The position numbers were made by a program, and so were the translations under genes. From positions 620,001 through 684,000 of the forward strand of contig JADILM010000006.1 of NCBI GenBank assembly GCA_016617785.1: a stretch of 64,000 bases of DNA, read 5' to 3'. The stretch is from Sporobolomyces roseus (Eukaryota; Basidiomycota; Microbotryomycetes; Sporidiobolales; Sporidiobolaceae). This document shows, piece by piece, positions 10,925 to 23,540 of this stretch. The notes under the pieces are model-generated. The model did not search any database. It saw only the letters and a program-made list of their open reading frames with translations, and was not told where the DNA came from. How positions within the stretch are numbered: position 1 is the stretch's first letter; every line of letters begins with the position of its first letter.

Positions 10925-13243
10925 CTATCTCGATCCGTTTCGTTTCGCGATCCATTCATCCCAACTCTCCTCATCCCATCCTATACATCTCAGCGCTATA
11001 TACTTGACATGTCTCCGTCTCCCGGCAGTATTCATAGTCTCCAGCTCATCATCCACTTCCGAAAGATTCCTCGCTTCGAAATCCCAAGATTCCAATACTT
11101 CATGAACTCGGTCCATTGATCCCTTCGACCGCTCTTTCGAATTTTGTGTTGCGTGTGCTCGTATTTTCTCGACCAGCTCCGGATGTGTCCCTCCTTGTAA
11201 GCAACTGCTAGCCGATTCGGCTAAATATTCGACTTTCCCCGACTTGATTCCCTCATAAGCTACTTCGTACAACCCTTTGTAGAACCACCCCTTCGGTTCG
11301 CCGATCCATACATTGATGAAAGGACGAGATTTGCCGAGTCGTGGAATTGCGTCGATACTCTTGAGAATTGCTTTGAGCTTGCTTTCTCGACCGATAACGA
11401 CCATTGGCTGACCTGCTGGGAAAGATGGGTTACGCAGACGAGTCCCGTTTGGAGTACTACAGATGTTCATGTCGGCTTGCATGCATAGATGATTGCGCGC
11501 TTTGTAGTAGAGACCATCTGCAGTGCCGGCGTTGATCATGCTTTGTTGCTTTCCTCCGATTTCGGCTCGTTTGAAAGCGGTAGCGAGCTGATCTTCTGAA
11601 GGACTGAAGTGGGAAGGAGAGGAGAGATCGATGTCGGCGGGAAGAGAAGGGAAGATTCTTCGAACGAGTCGTTCTTCCGGTGATTGGACACGAGGAGAAG
11701 CGACATGCGAGCCTTCCCCGTTGTCGTCAGTTGCTGCATCCCCCAATATACCGACATACTATGGAACACCCGGAAGCGAGGATCAGCGTCGAAGTAGAGA
11801 AACGGGGAGTACGAGACTGACCTGTTCAGATCGATCCTTGTCAATTTGAGCTCGCTGCTCATCCTCCTCATCCTCCTCATCATCGACCACTATCCGCTGG
11901 GCTCCAGATGAAACTCGGTTGCGTCGAGGTCGAACCGTTTCCTCCTCCGACTCTACGTCTTCTCCCTCAGACACCTGGAAATCGCTCGCCGAATCCTTTT
12001 CCGCTCCTTCCTGCTCCTCATTTCCAGCCGCTTCTTCTCCATCTCGTCCTTCGTTTTCCGTGTCTGTGTCTTCAGCATACACCGCGGCGAGAGACCTTGT
12101 TTTCCGTTTCTTCGCTAGACTCGGTTCATCCCTCGCTTCTTGTTCAGCCTCGCCGTTCTGCACCGTTCGCTCTACTCCAACCCCAGTCTCGGGCTCGGTC
12201 ACTCGTACTTTCCCCGTGTCGGCCTTGCGAGGAGAGATTGATCGTCGAGGCTTGTCTTCGGAAGTTGGTGAAGGCGAAGGACTGTCTCCACGCAATCTTT
12301 TCTGCTGTACTGTGCTGCGAGGCGAGAGCGAAGGCTGTACCGACAACTCACGATTGAGATGGGTGAGGTAGTCGAAACCGGTGTCGGGATTTGCGTTAAC
12401 AGAGAGAGACTGCGAACGAGACAAGCCGCTGAGATCGGAAGATTCTCCTCTACCAGCGGCGTCGTTCGGAAGACTGTATTTACTGCCGGAATCGATAGGA
12501 GACGGCGACTTGGCGGGAGCTGAGGAGTTTCTGATGTTGTTTGAAACGCTTCACAGAAAGCGAGATCAGGTCCTGATAGCGCTGAGACTCTGAAAATGAA
12601 CAAGTACCTTTGTTGCAGTTGAAGGCCAGAGGATGCTCCGTTGTCGGAAGGAGGCGATGTCGTAGCTTCATCATGTTGAGCGAGAAGGTGAATCCTGCGA
12701 GTGAAATGAGTCAGCGATTCCGCACGAGTCTCCGAATAGCGAGGTTGACTGACCTCGTGTGATCGACGCAGTCCTTCAGTATGTCTAACCAGTACCTCGC
12801 CTTGTAGACGTCGAATTCCCCTCCAACGATAGCCCTTCCTAGGACTTTTCGCACCAACTCTATTCCATCTGCTCCGATGACAATGGCCTTCGAATCTGAT
12901 CGCTCTGGACCAGCGATACGCTTCGGACCAGCTATACCTTCGAGAAGTGAATCGACCTCGTTCCAAGCTGGAGATCTGTCTGTGCGAGCTATCGAGTTGA
13001 AAGGTAAATAGGCCAGTTGCAGTCCTCCTCTGTCTTGTGAGTATGGAAGTAGTGCGATAGCTTGATCTAGCGCTGCGAACTGTTCCTCACAGTCTTTTCG
13101 TTGTTCCAACTGCTTCCTCGCTGTGGAGTCTCGAGAATAAGATCAGCAACTTTCGAGGAGTGGGGAAGTTGAGCGAGAGAGAAGAACGCACCATTCCTAG
13201 CCTCGTAGATATTCAACAGATTTGGTCCACCCCCGAAAGCCAT
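10925..13243 (-). CDS. Unrecognised acidic, SP-rich protein
   Basis: I do not recognise this protein. The proposed start is the ATG at 13243-13241 (MAFGGGPNLLNIYEARN). An N-terminal helical part of about 130 residues follows (LEQRKDCEEQFAALDQAIALL, VLGRAIVGGEFDVYKARYWL), then a disordered middle rich in Ser-Pro, Lys/Arg clusters (AKKRKTRS, a possible nuclear signal) and long acidic runs (VVDDEEDEEDEQ). The C-terminal part of about 270 residues looks folded, with PSFPAGQPMVVIGRESKLKA, RPFINVWIGEPKGWFYKGLY and YIALRCIGWDEESWDEW, ending RNGSR and TAG at 10925. At least four introns are present. An acidic, basic-patched middle between folded ends suggests a nuclear or chromatin-associated protein, but that is inference. 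It is divergent from NPR3, with 127 bp between starts. Confidence 0.7.
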
Positions 13244-13370
13244 ACCCGAGCCAACAGAGCTGCAGAGTGAAGTGTAGGAGCGAGAAAGTTGTTCGAAGAA
13301 CTTTTGATCTCGTTTCGTTCACCACTATCCAACAACTCGCTCAAACGCTACAGAAGAAACGTGAGGATAC
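13244..13370. promoter_or_regulatory. Divergent promoter, unrecognised gene / NPR3
   Basis: There are 127 bp between opposing start codons, so the genes probably share a bidirectional promoter. No TATA box is evident. Confidence 0.5.
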
Positions 13371-16135
13371 ATGTCCTCGCTGCTGGCAGTCCTCCTAGTC
13401 GCCAAATCGAGTCTAGGAGCTCATCTCGTTTTTGGTTATCCTGCAAGTCCCCACCCAGTTCCCCGAACCACCAAGCCAATCTACCACTCTACGAGAAGAC
13501 AGCAAGCTAGGTATCAAGTACAAGAGGATGTGAACGGGGAGTCGAGCTCATCAGAGGACTCGTCAGATGGAGAAGAGGAAGACGGTCCAGATAGGGAGAA
13601 TGTGAGTCGCGAGTAGCTCTCAACCGGTGAATGTCAGACCGCTGACGGTTTGCTGGATGATTGACAGTATCTGGGGTTTCCGGACGACGTCTTGTCGAGT
13701 CTGCTTAGCCCAAGTCGAGAACTTTGCGATCAACCTTTCGAACTCGTTGTCGACCAGTACGCCTTTGTCGGTCACCCTGTTTGGTTAGGAGACGAGGAGA
13801 GTCCACGGGAGAAGCCGCCGCCCTCGCCGAAAGCGGATGGAAGCCACAGTGAGGACGATGGAGAAGACGAGGATGATGAAAGTGATAGTGATGGGCGAAG
13901 AGGGAGGAGTCGCAGACCTCGCTACAACGTCGACCTCAACAACCTAGTCCTCGAAGATGAACTGCCTTTACCCGAATCAAGCTCCAGGGATCAGACGATC
14001 GGACCTCCTCAAACTCGAAACGCATCTGCTCCACCTCGACCACTCCTCGTAGAACCGCTCTCTCCTTCCCCTCCTTCGAGTCCTATGCCTCTCCTCGCCA
14101 GAAGCCATTCCTCCGCATCGACTCTACTACCTTTATCTTCCATCGCTTCTTCTCAACATTCCCACAACTCGCTTCACGGTTCAGGTCGACTCATCTCGTT
14201 CAACTTCCTATGCGTTATCGACACTCCTCCTGACAGCCATCTCAGTAGTCATCTCGAGGGATTCTACAAGGATGTTATTGTACCTGTCACTGCCAACATC
14301 AAAGCAGTCGAGAAGAAGGATATTTGGTTAGGAAAGGAAGTAGCGAAATTGAGACGAGCTCGCGAAGCATCGATTGAGAAAGGTACGCATCCTTCGGTCC
14401 CTCTGTATGGAAGGGTCCATACTGACAGCCCTCGTTCTCCTCTAGAAATGCCTCATGACGAATTCCTTAACACTCTCCCCGCTCGATCTCCTCTGGCAGC
14501 AGCGATCAGTCAACTCTACATCAGTCTCAAGCGCAACGAGCTGGCCGAATTCAATATCGGAGGTCTACCCGTTCAAGTCTTGCTTCGAGGAGAACTGCCC
14601 ATCGAAGACGACGCAGATATTCAAGAGCGAGAACGAGACGAGTTTCTCCTTCACGGACCGGATGGTCACGAGTCTCGCTCACGGAGTCCTTCACCTGGAG
14701 GAGGAGGGGGAGGAGCAGGATATGTCGTCGGCAAGCAGATGCCCGCACCTCTGTTCTCGAGGATGAGGAAACGGCCGCGAGCGAAATTCTATCCTTGGCA
14801 ATCTCTACTATTGCTGGAGGATGCGAAACATCTACAGAAGGATCTCATGGAAGGTTCAATGCTTGAAAGATTCCTTGACATCTGCCGACCGACTCTTTCG
14901 TACGTTCTTGGCTAGCTCTTCACCTTGATCGGTCGAAAACTGATGCCTACCGCTTGCCTCTAGCTTCGCTGAGTACGGACATCTTCTCGATATCGATACC
15001 GACGATGGCTTGCTCGAAGATCTCGTCGATCATCTTGTTCACTGGAGAAAGGCGAGAGTGATCGATCTGGTTTCAGTCAAGGGTTCTTACTCGCTAAACC
15101 CATCTTTCGAACGGCATCTGTGAGTCGTAGTGTCCCGTGTATCTTGAGAAGAGTGTCGACGCTTACGCTGCGTCCGCTCAATCACAGACTCGGCAAGATG
15201 ACCAGCTCTTTCGCCTCTGCTTTTCCGACACTTCCTCCCCTCCCTGTCCTCCTCTCCCAACTCTCCCACTGTGAACCCTTCTCGAACATCATTCCTTCAA
15301 TCTCTCAGCGCAGCGCCTACATCCGAGCTCTCATCTGGCTACTTCGACATTCAATAGTCGAGAAGCAGCGAACCTATGTTCGAATCGTCGCTTCGGAGGA
15401 GATCAAACGCGATTCGCAAACACGCTGGAGTGGTAAGACTCGCAAGAGTAGTACTGCTGGATTGAGTATGGACGAGACGAGTAGCAGTAGCGTCCTCAGT
15501 ACGAGCGTTGGCGGGACGAGCGATCACAGTTTGACCGGCGGATTCAATCAGCGAGGAGTAGTCAACGATGCCTTCCATCCTCGATCTCGACAAACGAGTG
15601 TCAGACCCGAGTTGGACGACACGAAAGGAATGGAGATCAAATTGAGCGGCACGGTCGGGAGTCCAGGAAATACAGGAGAAGCTTTCTTGTCGAAAAGCGC
15701 TTCGAGCGTGTTGAGTGTGAGGGCGCTCAGGATGGCCAAGAAGACTCCGACGAGCTTTGGGAGTGGGAGTGGGAGACCGAGACCTTCGACTGTATCGGAT
15801 CATTCGGAGGAACAGAGAGGGGATGAGAAAGGGAGTGGACCTAGTATTATCGTCGAACCGGGTAGACCATCCATGTATGAGAGTAGGTGGTTGAGTGAGA
15901 TGTGTAAAGGGAAGGATGTCGCAACGGTTGATCGGTTCGAGAAATGGTGAGTTTCCCCAATCTTCTCTTCTCGCTCGCTCTCTTTTCGCTGACATCTTTT
16001 TTGTCTAGTGTTCGCATGTTCAATGGTCGACACCACCTAGACGAGATCCGATACCGAGCACAACTCTCTCGGAAGCACCTCACGACGTTACTCTCAGTAT
16101 TTGATGAGCATTTAATCTTGTTCACTCATCCCTAA
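13371..16135 (+). CDS. NPR3: Nitrogen permease regulator 3 (GATOR1/SEACIT subunit)
   Basis: With Npr2 and Iml1, Npr3 forms the GTPase-activating complex that inhibits TORC1 when amino acids are scarce; it acts at the vacuole membrane. The start at 13371 gives MSSLLAVLLVAKSSLGAHLVFGYP, the opening strand of a longin-like N-terminal domain, then an acidic linker and YLGFPDDVLSSLLSPSRELC and FELVVDQYAFVGHPVW. After a Ser/Pro-rich insert comes LISFNFLCVIDTPP, a second conserved block, with YKDVIVPVTANIKAVEKK. The long C-terminal part is helical with a Ser-rich insertion and ends RKHLTTLLSVFDEHLILFTHP with TAA at 16133-16135. About six introns are present. The stop lies only 13 bp from the stop of the convergent methyltransferase gene. 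The call rests on the conserved N-terminal blocks. Confidence 0.87.
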
Positions 16136-16148
16136 AAAATTCTCCCAT

Positions 16149-17581
16149 CTACTTCTTCCACTCGACCTTCAACACGGTTCTACCCACACCCTCATTCCTT
16201 CCTTTCCCATTCCCTTGACCCCACACGCTCTCGACTTTGCCACCCCTCTCTTCGACCCTCCTCCTAAACTCGAGTTCGCCTCCTCCAACTCCAAAATAAA
16301 TCCTCTTGCACGCGACGAGGCACAATTGATCCACCTCCTTTCCTTTCGCCGCTGATTCGAGGAGGTCCAGTAAAGGTGGTAAAGAGGGAAGGGAGTAAAC
16401 AGTTTCAGACGTCAAAACAATATCGAATCCTTCCTCTTTCATTCCGGACCAATCACCTTGACTGAACTCGAGGTCAATTCCTTCGCGTTCGAGGAGTCGT
16501 TCGAATTGTTGGAGGAACTCGGGATCGACATCGAATTCACCGGGAACTTTGAATTGGGGAGGGAGAGAGGGAGTGTTTTCGTCTGCATCGTCGGGAGAGG
16601 AAATTGAAGCGGTACCGTTCAGAATGACGTGATGGGCGTAAGTGAGGAGGATGTTGGGGAGTGTGATCAGGCTGAGGACTGTATAAACGGACGTATTTAG
16701 CGAAGGAACGATATGTACTAGAAGTTTGAGTTTAGTCTTTACCTTGTTTGTTGTAATCTTGTAGATGGATTCTAGTTCTTCGTTTAGGTTTCTCTCCTTC
16801 TGGTGTAGGGGATTGTCTGATCTCGTTCAATAGTCGAGCAAAGAGCGCGCAAGTGGGAACTGCAGTTCCACATCCAACCTATCCCAACTCTCAGGTTAGC
16901 TTTTCGTCGTCAAGGAAGTCACGAGAGGCAACAACTCACCTCTAATATCGATTTCCCTCTGACCCTCTCCGTCTCGAGATCAGTATCGAACGTATACCCT
17001 CTCTGATCCAAACAATCGACTAAATCTAAACTACACTCCCAAGTTTTCAACCCACCTTCATAAACCCCTTTAACCAAATCTGATCCTTCATCGATAAACC
17101 TCTCTTCTGGTGCTTGTTCTCGAGATTTCCCTTTGTCATCTTCTAGGGGTTGAGGTGCGTAAGGGTTATCTTCATCTTGATTCAAGATTTGAAAACGAGC
17201 GTCGAAGAGGTCACGTCGGAGAAGAGTGACAGGGCGAGAAGGGGAAGAGCTAACGGGTACTTCGACTGGCGTATAGGAGAGTAAGGGGGGTAGAGTAGCT
17301 AGCTAGAGACAGGATTGCGTATAAAATAAAGATGAGGAAAGCGAGGAGAGAAGGAGAGACGCTCACGAGTTGGTTCAGGGGTACTGATGAGTGAGGTATA
17401 GAGCTAGTAGAGGCAGTAGGTGTTTGATCATTTGTCAGGTTGAGGTTATTGAGAGGTTCAGTCAAGAGTTGATCTTGATCTAATTCAGATGCGTCGATAT
17501 CCTACTTGATTGAGCGAGTGAGCTACTGGAATGAGTATGGGTGTTTGTGTGAGTGCTTACGAATGAGAAAGAGAATGACAT
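16149..17581 (-). CDS. HPM1: Protein-histidine N-methyltransferase (HPM1/METTL18-like)
   Basis: In yeast, Hpm1 methylates a histidine of ribosomal protein Rpl3 using S-adenosylmethionine. The first exon is short (ATG at 17581-17579, MSFSFSF) and joins DIDASELDQDQLLTEPLNNL. The catalytic part has LVKGVYEGGLKTWECSLDLVDCL, motif I as SILEVGCGTAVPTCALFARLL (split by an intron), then LQDYNK and PNILLTYA. The end reads GFDIVLTSETVYSLPSLPPLLDLL and LVACKRIYFGVGGGELEFRR, a family signature, and finishes KVEWKK with TAG at 16151-16149. Four or so introns are present. The gene faces the aldo/keto reductase gene across a 92-bp divergent promoter. I am confident of the family; the histidine target is taken from the yeast and human enzymes. 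Confidence 0.88.
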
Positions 17582-17673
17582 GGTTGTGGAGGTGGGAGGA
17601 AAGGGGAAACAGTTTGCCTCCACTTTCACTCCTTTCCTTCCTTGCTTCTTCTCACTCAAACACACTCCTTATC
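17582..17673. promoter_or_regulatory. Very short divergent promoter, HPM1-like / aldo-keto reductase
   Basis: Only 92 bp lie between the two start codons, the shortest divergent gap in the window. The half next to the reductase is a pyrimidine-rich tract, which may serve as its core promoter or leader. Confidence 0.5.
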
Positions 17674-19373
17674 ATGGCTTCTGAACTATCAACCAAAGCA
17701 AAATACGTCCGATTGGGCAATTCGGGACTCAAGGTATCAGTCGTGAGTTTACTTTCACTTTCTCCACTCTTCAATTCGGTCCAGTGATCTCATCGCTTTC
17801 GTTCCCTCGCGCGCAACAGCCAATCCTCGGATGTATGTCATATGGAGACAAACAATGGGCAAACTGGGTCATCGAGGGAGACGAAGCTCTTGAGCATATG
17901 AAGGAAGCTTTCGATATGGGAATAAACACCTTCGAGTGAGTTCATCTCCCATGGCTCGCGCCTCTATCTCGACGAGACTGACACGTCTGTGATTGGCTAG
18001 CTCGGCAAATGTTTACAGTAACGGAGAGAGTGAGGTGCTGGTCGGCAAGTTTATCAAGAAATATCAGATTCCTCGCGAGAAGCTCGTAATCCTCACAAAG
18101 GTACAATCTCGTCTTAGCTTCTCGAGCCGTGCCTTGAACTGAGTAAGCATTTCCCATTGAAGGTATTCATGACTGTTCCCGATGATCCCAATACCCATCC
18201 CGCCAGTCTCGGAAATCCTGATAAAAATGGTTATGTTAATCAACATGGACTCTCTCGCAAGCACATTTTCGACGCTATCGACGCATCACTCGAACGACTC
18301 GGCACAGACCACGTGGATCTCTATCAATGCCACAGATTCGACCCTGAAACTCCAATCTCGTTCGTCCCTCTCCTCGAGCGACTCCTTTTGGGCCCTACAT
18401 ATTAATCGAGTTTGCACGATACTGACAGAGAGACTATGGACGCTCTTCACGACGTTGTCAAGAGTGGAAAAGCCAGGTACATCGGAATGAGGTTAGCTAC
18501 CCATTTTTGCAACCTCGCTGTCTGACCGAGAACTGATCGCTGTGTGAGTCTCCAGCTCCTGCTACGCTTATCAATTCAACGCGATGCAAGAATACGCTCG
18601 CTCCAAGAACGTAGGTCGGGTCTTCCTCTCTCGGAAGTCTCTGTGATGATCATACGACATCTCCTTCACGAATTTCTACTGATTTCACTCACCTCACAAC
18701 AGCAAACCCAATTCATCTCGATGCAAGGTACGTCTCTATCCGCTATATTTCCCACTAGACCCTTTACACTGAACCTTCCTCACCTCGCATAGATTTCTAT
18801 TGCCCGATTTACCGAGAAGAAGAACGAGAAATGATCAAGACCTGTCAATCTACCGGAGTTGGCATCATTCCCTGGTCACCTCTCGCACGAGGATACGTTA
18901 CTCGACCTCATCGGGAACAGCACAATACGGAGAGGGCAAAGAGTGATCCGAATTTCGCTAAGTTCGTTGGATTGGGAGATGAGACTGGTGAGCTCGCTTG
19001 TCTCAGTACTTCGACTGCCCTTCGACGCTAATGTACCTGAGCTTACATGATATCACAGAGGAGAAACCCCTCAAAGCGATCAACGAAGCGTGCGCAGAAA
19101 CATCTCCCTTTTCTCCTGCTCAATTCTCGCTGATTCCCCGACCCAATCGTCTACAGTATCGAGGAGATCTCGAAAGCTCGTGACGTCTCAATGGCTCAAG
19201 TCTCGCTCGCCTGGGTCCTCGCTCAACCCGGTATCACTTCCCCCATCGTCGGATCAACTCGCAAAGAAGCTATTCGAGAACTAGTTCAAGGTTCTCATCT
19301 AGAATTGACCGAGGAGGAGAAAGAGAAGATCTCGAAACCTTACAGGCCAAGGAACATTCTGGGTCACTCTTAG
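17674..19373 (+). CDS. Aldo/keto reductase (aryl-alcohol dehydrogenase / AKR type)
   Basis: An NADPH-dependent reductase of aldehydes or ketones with a TIM-barrel fold. It starts [22 protein letters not shown]. The catalytic tetrad can be read across splice junctions: Asp and Tyr in [13 protein letters not shown] (Asp made by joining GA and C over an intron), Lys in KLVILTK and His in LYQCHRFD. Further family marks are [50 protein letters not shown] and the tail [12 protein letters not shown]. There are about nine introns and one exon of only 25 nt (QTQFISMQ). The long insertion with [18 protein letters not shown] is typical of this fungal subgroup. The substrate is unknown. It is only distantly related to the two reductases at 35.8-38.4 kb. 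Confidence 0.9.
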
Positions 19374-20088
19374 ATTGGAGGTCATTGAATGTCAGGAAAA
19401 GCAGAGAGTAAAGATTTTTATTTCAAGAAGTTCCCAAAGATGTCAATTGAAGTATTATTTTTTTAGCCTTCTACGGCCTTAGACTGGTCGTTGCTGATCG
19501 GGGAGTACGCACAACGTGAGCGAGAAGTCTCTCGATGCAGCAAACAGGATTCACGACTCAATGCGGTGAATCGGCTACAGGCCTGTAACCGCGAGACAAA
19601 AAGGGATCACTGGTCTCCGACACATCTGGCCCCTTCCCCCTAGCCTCGAAAGTCTAGAGTACCACCCTCCACGGCTTGAAAACTGTATCACTGGGGATGT
19701 TTCGAGGGATTTCGATTGATGGAGCACGACTCTGCTACATTCCTCAGACAATGGAAGTCGTGGTATCAAACAATCGTCAACTGAAGAGCAAGTCAAAATG
19801 CAGAGCTTCTGAGGTGTCGAACGGACTCTGTTCCTTCTGTCGGAGACCTTGACGATGTGGACACACAAAACCTGTCGAGTCGTATCGCACAGACCCTTTC
19901 TCTCTCTCTCTCCGAATTCACCTCTGAGCGAGAGCAATCTACGCGAAGTAACGATTGATGACAGAAACAGAGAGGGAGACTGCCGCAACCGGGAAACGAT
20001 GAAGATCTCACGGTCTCTCGACGATAACGACGTCCTTGAGAGACAGTGTACTCGTTCGTTGCTTCTATCACAGCACTACAAAGCTAAT
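19374..20088. other. 715-bp gap between convergent genes
   Basis: This lies between the 3' ends of the reductase and the DOA1-like gene. Short open stretches occur on both strands but none has family similarity or splice continuity, and I see no RNA gene. It holds a short CT-rich tract near 19898-19915. Confidence 0.4.
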
Positions 20089-23000
20089 CTACAATTCTCC
20101 GACGAGCGACTTGCTTCGCTGTTCGCCAGATCTATTCGCTGCGTCCTTCGCAAACTTCTTGTACTGTTCGACTTGACTCGAGGACAACGCTGCTGCTGAT
20201 TCGAAGGAGACGAGCTGGTGGTACAGGAGGGTGTCAGCAACTCGTCGGACAGAACACGAACGAGAGGAAAGGAACTTACGAGGTTACCGAGAGCGACGAG
20301 AGCGCGGTAGATGACCTCTGTATCGGAATCTTTCAGGATCTGAGACGGAGTCACTCATGATCAGCGAAGTCCGGATCGAGGAAGAGGAGTGAAAACTTAC
20401 CTCGACAGCGAGTTCTGCCAAAGGTTGAACTGCTTTCGCATCGAGATTCTTCTGAGTGGCCAAAACGGAAAAGCTACACGATCGCAACGAGGGTGAGCTT
20501 GGATTACGAGTACAAGGAGATGAAGTGTGGACTTACTTGAGCACGACGGTGGCAAGAGCAACTTTTCCATTCTTGTTCAAACCCTCGGTTCCTCTCACTT
20601 TCAGCATTCCCACGACTTCTTCCGCTTCACTTTGCATTGTCGCTTTACCAATGAATGGCACGAACAAGTTGGCGAGAGCTCGTAAAGCGAGCATTGAATT
20701 CGTTTGAGGTTCAGAAGAGTTCGTTGCGGTTTGAAGAAGAACGGGGAAGGAAGCGGGAGTCGGAGAGGTGAGGGAGGTGAGTCGAACGAGATCGAGACCG
20801 GGGAATCGAGATTCGATAGGCCATTCGAGCAGTTTGTCGGCTACAGAAGTTTCCGATTCTCCGAGTGGTGCGGCGGATTGCGTAGGGTTTCCGAGGGATA
20901 CTAGTAGGTAAGCGATCAGTTTGTCGAGGTTGCCGATCTCTGTCGTCGAAAGGGCGAGCGAGGAAGTCGAGGGAGACGAGGCGATTTGTTCGTTGAGTTG
21001 AGAGAGTTTCGTTCGAAGTGCTGGAAGATTGGCTTGCGTAAAGTTGAGGAATGTTCGCTGCAGTATCAGAGGATATCAGTTGGTATCAAGCGAGACGAAG
21101 TAGAGGGTTGAGACTGACATGAGGCAGAATACCTCCGGAAGATCGAACCGGTTTCGAGGAAGGAGGTGGTGCTGATCGACCTCCGCCTTGAAGCAAGAAG
21201 TTCGACATCAGCAAGAGAATGGAAGACTTTGAAAGTCACTGGAGAAGACTCACCTGTGTAAGGATCGCCAGAGAAACCTTGCGAACCTCCCGCTCCTCCT
21301 CCTCCGCTATCCGAACCTCCTCCCCCAGATCTATAGCTTCCAGCACCAGTGTAAGGGTCGATCCCTCCACTCTGACCGAGTTGAACTCCTCCCGTGTTCT
21401 TCTCGATGAAGTCTGCAATTTGATCGATGTAGCTGAGCGGGAGTTCGTTGGCGAAGAGGAACCGTTGAGCGGCGGCAAAAGAGTTCTCGCTAACGTTGTA
21501 GGGAAGCTTCAGCATTGGTGATCCTCCTCCGAGATCGATATCGAAGACGTAATCGTACTCTCTTCCTTCGAAGAGCTGTTTGCGAGAAGAACCGACAGCA
21601 TCGGTTACTTCGCCGACTTTCTGCCATGTTTGAGATGCAGCAGACCACTGTTATTCTTCCCAAGCGCTCAGTACTGTTTCCGCCACGCTCTGAGTGAGAG
21701 TAAGAGCTCACTTGATACGCCTCGACAGTCCCAGAATCCGATTTGACAACTTTCACATCTCCTTCCTTCTTTCCCGGAGTCTCGAGAGCATCCTTGCCTG
21801 GGATATCACTCTTCTTGAGATCTCCCACTTGTGATCTGTCGAAGCGTCAAACGTAAAATCAGCAGGCTATTCACCAAATTGACTGAGAAGGGAAAACTAA
21901 CGAGTTGAGAGCAGTCTTTGCGATTTGCTCTTCGTATGTCTGTTCATTGATACCGATATTGGTCAGTCTTGCGCTCTGATCTAGACTGAAGAATCGGTCC
22001 AACGAACAGATAATTCCTCTTTACTCGCAACCCTTTCCTCACTCTTCGTGAATACTCGAACGAGACCATCTGATGACCCAGCAGCGATGTCTCCATTCGC
22101 TAGTACAGTGACACACCAGACTGTAATAGTTTTCGAAGGTTTAGCTGAGTCTTCGCTTCGGCTGGAAAGAGAGAATAGACAAACCTGAAACTGCAGGTAC
22201 CACGAGGGTCTGCTCGCATTCTCCGTCGCTCGCTATTCGTCAAAACAAGATCGATAAGCGCGATTTCGTTCGAAGGCCGAAGACGAACAAGGAATACGAA
22301 ACTCACCTCGCCAGACTCGAACCGTTCGATCCTCTCCACCACTGACTAAACCACCTCCGAGAGCATCCGGGATAGGTGCGAGAGAATAGACGAAAGAATC
22401 GTGACCATTCAGAATCTTGACGCATTCTCCACTTTGCAAAGACCAGAGACGAATCGATCTGAACTCGCAGAATCTGAGTCAGTTTAGATGTGTTCGAGAG
22501 AGAGGTTGCTCAACTTACCCATCATTGCTGCCACTCACGAATAGATCACCTCCTTCACCACCTCCAGCTGATTTATCGACTTTTGCCAAAGCCCTCACTG
22601 CCTGAGTGTGACCTCGGAAAGTCTTTTGTAGCTTGTCTCCCTTGTACAATCGAATCAAATTGTCGGCAGCACCTGGAAGCATGAATATCCTGAGTCAGTT
22701 CGTTCGTCGAGGTCAAGCGCGATTCAAAAAGATTCATGCCTACCAGTCAAGACGAGATCCTCATCACCTTCCAGAGCGAGGACAGCCCAAACACTCTGTT
22801 CGTGACCTTCGAGAGTATATGCCAGCTTGAATTCTTTCCAGACTTTCGCTGTCCTGAACCAAAACTCACCAAAAAACCGTCAGATTTCGCAAACCCCGAG
22901 GGTTGTCGGAAGAGTTGTGCTCACTTATCCCAGCTACCACTGACGATCCTCTTCCCGTTCTCGCTGACATGTAGAGCGCAAACATTCGCGTCGTGACCGA

Positions 23001-23540
23001 TCAAAGTGTGACTAGGAGAGAGGGATGAAGAAGTCGAGGGAATTTGAGCTGAGGGAGCGGGTAGAGGCCAAGCGTGAATGAGTTTGTCTTGTCCCGCCGT
23101 CAACAAGAAGCCTGTAAATTGAGCATAAAAGTTAATTGGCTCAGTAGTCAGCGTGCGACACTAGCGAGAGGGGAAAAGAAGCGAGGATTTTTCGATTGCG
23201 ACATACCTGCTTCTTGATCTCCCGATCCCGGTAGCCATTCTACAGCATTTACGAACCCCTCATGACCTGAACCTCCTCCAAAGGTGAGTCCCTCAGTCCA
23301 TCCTTCTCCCCCACTAGTACTCGATATTGAACCTTGTCCTCCTTCTCCTCCTTGTTGTGTACTAGCTGATACCCAAGATCTAGCAGTACCATCCCTCGAG
23401 GTACTGAACAGTACAGGGTGTGAGGTCGAGTAAGGAGAGCTAGAGTTTGATGAGGTGGAATTTGGGGCGGTTGCTAAGGCTCGTACATCCGCTGCGTGAC
23501 CTGCTAGAGTAGCAGATAATCGATATTGTGATCCAGACAT
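20089..23540 (-). CDS. DOA1: Ubiquitin-binding WD40-PFU-PUL protein (DOA1/UFD3/PLAA)
   Basis: Doa1 binds ubiquitin and the AAA ATPase Cdc48/p97 and helps sort ubiquitinated proteins to degradation, the vacuole or mitochondrial quality control. The start is the ATG at 23540 ([23 protein letters not shown]). Seven-repeat WD40 architecture is evident: [73 protein letters not shown] and [16 protein letters not shown]. The PFU domain follows as [19 protein letters not shown] and [15 protein letters not shown] Gly-rich linker leads to the C-terminal PUL helical repeat, which binds Cdc48, ending near [19 protein letters not shown] and KSLVGEL with TAG at 20091-20089. About ten introns. Domain order and length match the family fully. 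Confidence 0.93.
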
